Shown here: positions 61,671-64,000 of the stretch, piece after piece
How positions within the stretch are numbered: position 1 is the first letter of the stretch
How the letters are laid out: the number at the start of each line of letters is the position of its first letter
NCBI RefSeq assembly: GCF_900250115.1
Contig: NZ_LT984803.1
Location: 3,003,583-3,067,582, forward strand
DNA: 64,000 nucleotides
Source: Cupriavidus taiwanensis
Lineage (GTDB): Bacteria; Pseudomonadota; Gammaproteobacteria; Burkholderiales; Burkholderiaceae
Direction: 5' to 3'
The notes under the pieces: model-generated
The model's input: the letters and a program-made list of their open reading frames with translations, nothing else
Told to the model about the DNA's origin: nothing
Databases searched by the model: none
Translations under genes and position numbers: made by a program

Positions 61671-61706
61671 TCACACAAAAATACACTTCCTCACACTATT
61701 TCCCAC
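61671..61706 (-). promoter_or_regulatory. Probable MraZ operator (four 10-bp-phased repeats)
   Basis: On the minus strand the repeats GTGGGA, GTGTGA, GTGTAT and GTGTGA start at 61706, 61696, 61686 and 61676, exactly 10 bp apart. MraZ proteins are known to bind tandem GTGGGA/TGGGA-type repeats of 10-bp period in the mraZ promoter. The AT-rich array probably overlaps the main dcw promoter. Confidence 0.8.
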
Positions 61707-61999
61707 TTTAGAGGAAGCGATATGGGCGGTCAAGGCTGCAGGCGGGCCAGCAAACGAGATTTTTTTAATCAGAACAATGACTTAGCGCGCACACCTCACG
61801 CACCGCAAAAGTGAATCCTTAATGAAATGAAGATCTTAGGGAGGAAAGCAGAGAAACCACCTGAGAACCACTTGCGGAGGAACTGCCGACCGCGCGGAAA
61901 AGACCTGTCCCGGCGCGCGCCCCGAGGATACAACAATTGCCCGCCAGCCCCGCTGAATTCAGGGCTGGGAGGGACATGCCCGAACCCGGGCGCCGGACT
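61707..61999. other. Intergenic region upstream of the dcw cluster
   Basis: 293 nt between coq7 and the MraZ operator, less GC-rich than its surroundings (A/T-rich stretch about 61755-61850). No gene or clear terminator for coq7 is seen; promoter elements for mraZ may extend into it. Confidence 0.4.
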
Positions 62000-62623
62000 T
62001 CAGATACGGTAGGCGGCGGTGGTCATCACGCGCGAGGCGCCGCGCATCAGCGCCCGCACCGGGGCGGGCAAGGGCATGCCGCCGGCTTCGCGCGCAGCAT
62101 CGCCGTGGCGGATCTCGTCGTCGCGCATCTGCTCGAGGATCGCGCGGGAGCGGCCGTCGGACTCGGGCAGGCGGTCCAGGTGTCCACCGAGGTGGTGCTC
62201 GACCTGGCGCTCGGTCTCGGCAACGAAGCCCAGGCTGACGCGATCGCCGGCGCGGCCGGCGACCCAGCCGATGGCGAAGGCGCCGGCGTACCAGAGCGGA
62301 TTGAGCAGGCTGGGACGCGAGCCCAGTTCGCGCAGGCGCTCGGCGCACCAGGCCAGGTGGTCTTCCTCTTCGCGCGCGGCCGCGCCCATCTGCGCGCGCA
62401 CGGCGCCGTTGCGCGCGGTCAGCTTCTGCGCCTGGTACAGGGCCTGCGCGCAGACCTCGCCGACATGGTTGATGCGCATCAGGCCAGCCACATGGCGGCG
62501 CTCCTCGGCGCTCATCTGTTCGGTGTCCGGCGCCAGCCGGTCAGCCGGGTTGGCGCGCGCCGAGCGCGTGGCGCCGGCAATGGCGCGCAGGGCCACGTCG
62601 AATTCTTTGATCAGGGTGTCCAT
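62000..62623 (-). CDS. coq7: 2-polyprenyl-3-methyl-6-methoxy-1,4-benzoquinone monooxygenase
   Basis: 207 aa diiron hydroxylase of ubiquinone synthesis. Ligand motifs [12 protein letters not shown] (E), EEEDHLAW (ExxH), [10 protein letters not shown] and [10 protein letters not shown] (ExxH) make the carboxylate-bridged site. I chose ATG 62623 (MDTLIKEFD), which is the family start; a longer frame to 62668 is less likely. It works in the same pathway as ispB. Confidence 0.93.
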   Translation of the reverse strand: MDTLIKEFDVALRAIAGATRSARANPADRLAPDTEQMSAEERRHVAGLMRINHVGEVCAQALYQAQKLTARNGAVRAQMGAAAREEEDHLAWCAERLRELGSRPSLLNPLWYAGAFAIGWVAGRAGDRVSLGFVAETERQVEHHLGGHLDRLPESDGRSRAILEQMRDDEIRHGDAAREAGGMPLPAPVRALMRGASRVMTTAAYRI

Positions 62624-62960
62624 GTCGCAGAGGCGGTTGGAATCGGTGCCCGGGCAAGCCCCTGCCATGCTGGGGTGCGCGGCCGCGGCGCGGCACGCGG
62701 GGGCGCCATCGGGATTACCCGTATTGTAGCGTGCCTCTAATCGGCGCCAGCCCGCATCACGCCTTGCGTGGATACGCCCGGCTAGTCAGAAACCCTGAGT
62801 TGTTAAAACAAGACAAGGGGTTGGGCCCCAATGGTGAACGAAACGTTGTTTGTTACAGTACTTCGCAACTTCGAAGGAAGTTTGACGCACGGGAGATGGA
62901 GACCATCAGGAGGTTCTCTCGCGCCGTCACCAATAATTCTTACAGTGGAGATCAACGAGC
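62624..62960. other. Divergent region between coq7 and porin
   Basis: 337 nt. For coq7, TACAAT on the minus strand (rc of ATTGTA near 62721-62727) is a possible -10. The 180 nt before the porin are AT-richer and likely contain its promoter and a leader; no gene is supported (a 77-codon frame at 62731 has no family features). Confidence 0.45.
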
Positions 62961-64000
62961 ATGAAGAAATCGCTTCTGGCGCTGGCAGCGCTTGGCGCAT
63001 TTGCCGGGGCGGCGCAGGCCCAATCGAGCGTGACCCTGTACGGTGTGGTGGATGCCAACATCGAATACGTGAGCAACATGTCCAGCGTCACGCCCTCGAT
63101 CGCCAACGGCCTGGCAACCGGCCCCGCTGAAAACGTCTTCCGGCTGACCTCGGGCGGCCTGTCCGGTTCGCGTTGGGGCCTGCGCGGCGTGGAAGACCTC
63201 GGCAGCGGCCTGAAGGCGCTGTTCGTGCTCGAAAGCGGTTTCGGTCTCGATGACGGCCGGTCGCAGCAAGGCGGCCGCCTGTTCGGTCGTCAGGCTTATG
63301 TCGGCCTGGAAAGCGCCCAGGTCGGCCGCTTCACCTTCGGTCGCCAGTACACCACGCTGTTCGACATGATGGCCAACTTCTCGCCGACCGGCTACGCCAC
63401 CCAGTATGAACCGGTGGTGGCACAGCTGGGCCTGAACTTCCGCTCGGACAACACCGCCAAGTACACCGGCAAGTTCGGTCCGGTGACGGCGATCGCCCAC
63501 TGGTCGTTCGGCAACGGCGTGGCCGGCGCCGGCGAAGTTCCTGGCCAGTTCCGCCGCGACACCGGCTACGGTGCCGGCCTGGCCTGGGCGGCAGGTCCGT
63601 TCGGCATTTCGGCGGCCTACGACCAGTACAACCCGACCCTGAACGCCGCCGGCGGCACCGGCGACTTCAAGAAGGCCGCGATTGCCGCGAGCTACGCCTT
63701 CGGCCCGGCCAAGCTGATGGCCGGCTACCGCTGGGGCATGAACAAGGCCGCCAACGACAACAACATCCTGAAGGACAACTACTACTGGGTGGGCGCCAAC
63801 TACCAGGTCACCCCGGCACTGGGCCTGACGCTCGCCTACTTCTACGACGACGTCAAGAACCTGAACCTGGCCGCCAACGGCGTCACCAACAACATCAAGA
63901 ACCCCTGGCAGATCTCGTTCGTCGCCGACTACAACCTGTCCAAGCGCACCGACGTCTACCTGACCACCGCCTACGCGAAGAACGCCGGCGTCAACTTCGA
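62961..64000 (+). CDS. Outer membrane porin, Gram-negative OmpC-like (3' end outside window)
   Basis: 346 codons are visible; the frame is open to the right edge. ATG 62961 has GGAG 10 nt upstream. Signal peptide MKKSLLALAALGAFAGAAQA, then the mature start QSSVTLYGVVDANIEYVS, which is the typical first strand of betaproteobacterial trimeric porins. GSRWGLRGVEDLGSGLKALF, RLFGRQAYVGL and FTFGRQYTTLFD are family hallmarks; strands such as YYWVGANYQVTPALGLTLAYF alternate aromatic and polar residues (split here at 20). It forms an outer-membrane diffusion channel. Confidence 0.94.
   Translation, partial: MKKSLLALAALGAFAGAAQAQSSVTLYGVVDANIEYVSNMSSVTPSIANGLATGPAENVFRLTSGGLSGSRWGLRGVEDLGSGLKALFVLESGFGLDDGRSQQGGRLFGRQAYVGLESAQVGRFTFGRQYTTLFDMMANFSPTGYATQYEPVVAQLGLNFRSDNTAKYTGKFGPVTAIAHWSFGNGVAGAGEVPGQFRRDTGYGAGLAWAAGPFGISAAYDQYNPTLNAAGGTGDFKKAAIAASYAFGPAKLMAGYRWGMNKAANDNNILKDNYYWVGANYQVTPALGLTLAYFYDDVKNLNLAANGVTNNIKNPWQISFVADYNLSKRTDVYLTTAYAKNAGVNF

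Noticed and set aside
62731..62964. 77-codon ORF upstream of the porin
   Set aside because: It overlaps the porin start and likely promoter, with no family features or ribosome binding site.

Overview
The window is high-GC chromosomal DNA from a betaproteobacterium of the family Burkholderiaceae. Cupriavidus (or the close genus Ralstonia) is the best guess, inferred from gene order, the Coq7-type ubiquinone hydroxylase, the Gram-negative trimeric porin and the protein sequences. Almost every gene is a housekeeping gene with strong third-position GC. The accessory DNA is limited to an IS30-family element cut by the left edge, a complete IS481-family element (13763-15018) and a family of short palindromic intergenic repeats.

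Layout. 1-1045: 3' part of an IS30 element. 1046-5664: class Ia ribonucleotide reductase (nrdA-nrdB, minus strand), with two NrdR-box-like sites and a long leader that carries a perfect 19-bp inverted repeat. 5889-11576: minus-strand operon of a CcsA/YpjD-like membrane protein, a small zinc-ribbon-like membrane protein, PilS-like kinase, PilR-like regulator and AmpD. 11718-13708: ffh and a hypoxanthine phosphoribosyltransferase (plus). 13763-15018: IS481 element inside a dispersed palindrome. 15067-20770: minus-strand run proS, lytic transglycosylase, prolyl-4-hydroxylase-like oxygenase, AraC regulator and two LysE-type exporters. 20964-22221: rppH and a CNP1-like lipoprotein. 22290-25407: rplU-rpmA-obgE-proB. 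25839-26999: ispB and tRNA-Pro(CGG). 27286-33135: pilB-pilC-pilD-coaE-zapD-yacG. 33161-41740: OPT transporter, mutT, DUF815 ATPase, argJ, secA and a DUF721 protein.

41810-61562 is a complete division and cell wall (dcw) cluster on the minus strand. Transcription order is mraZ-rsmH-ftsL-ftsI-murE-murF-mraY-murD-ftsW-murG-murC-ddlB-ftsQ-ftsA-ftsZ, then a peroxiredoxin and lpxC. Most junctions overlap by 4 nt or are only a few nt apart, which implies translational coupling. A 10-bp-phased repeat array upstream of mraZ looks like the MraZ operator. coq7 and the start of a porin gene close the window.

The most unusual observation is a 38-codon ORF wedged exactly between ftsW and murG and fused to both by ATGA overlaps. 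Its last ten residues repeat the C-terminus of FtsW, and all five nucleotide differences between the two 36-nt copies are synonymous. Other points of interest are the nrdA leader hairpin, a 31-codon transmembrane ORF upstream of rplU, the IS481 insertion that splits a dispersed palindrome, and codon-usage mosaics in nrdB and rsmH.
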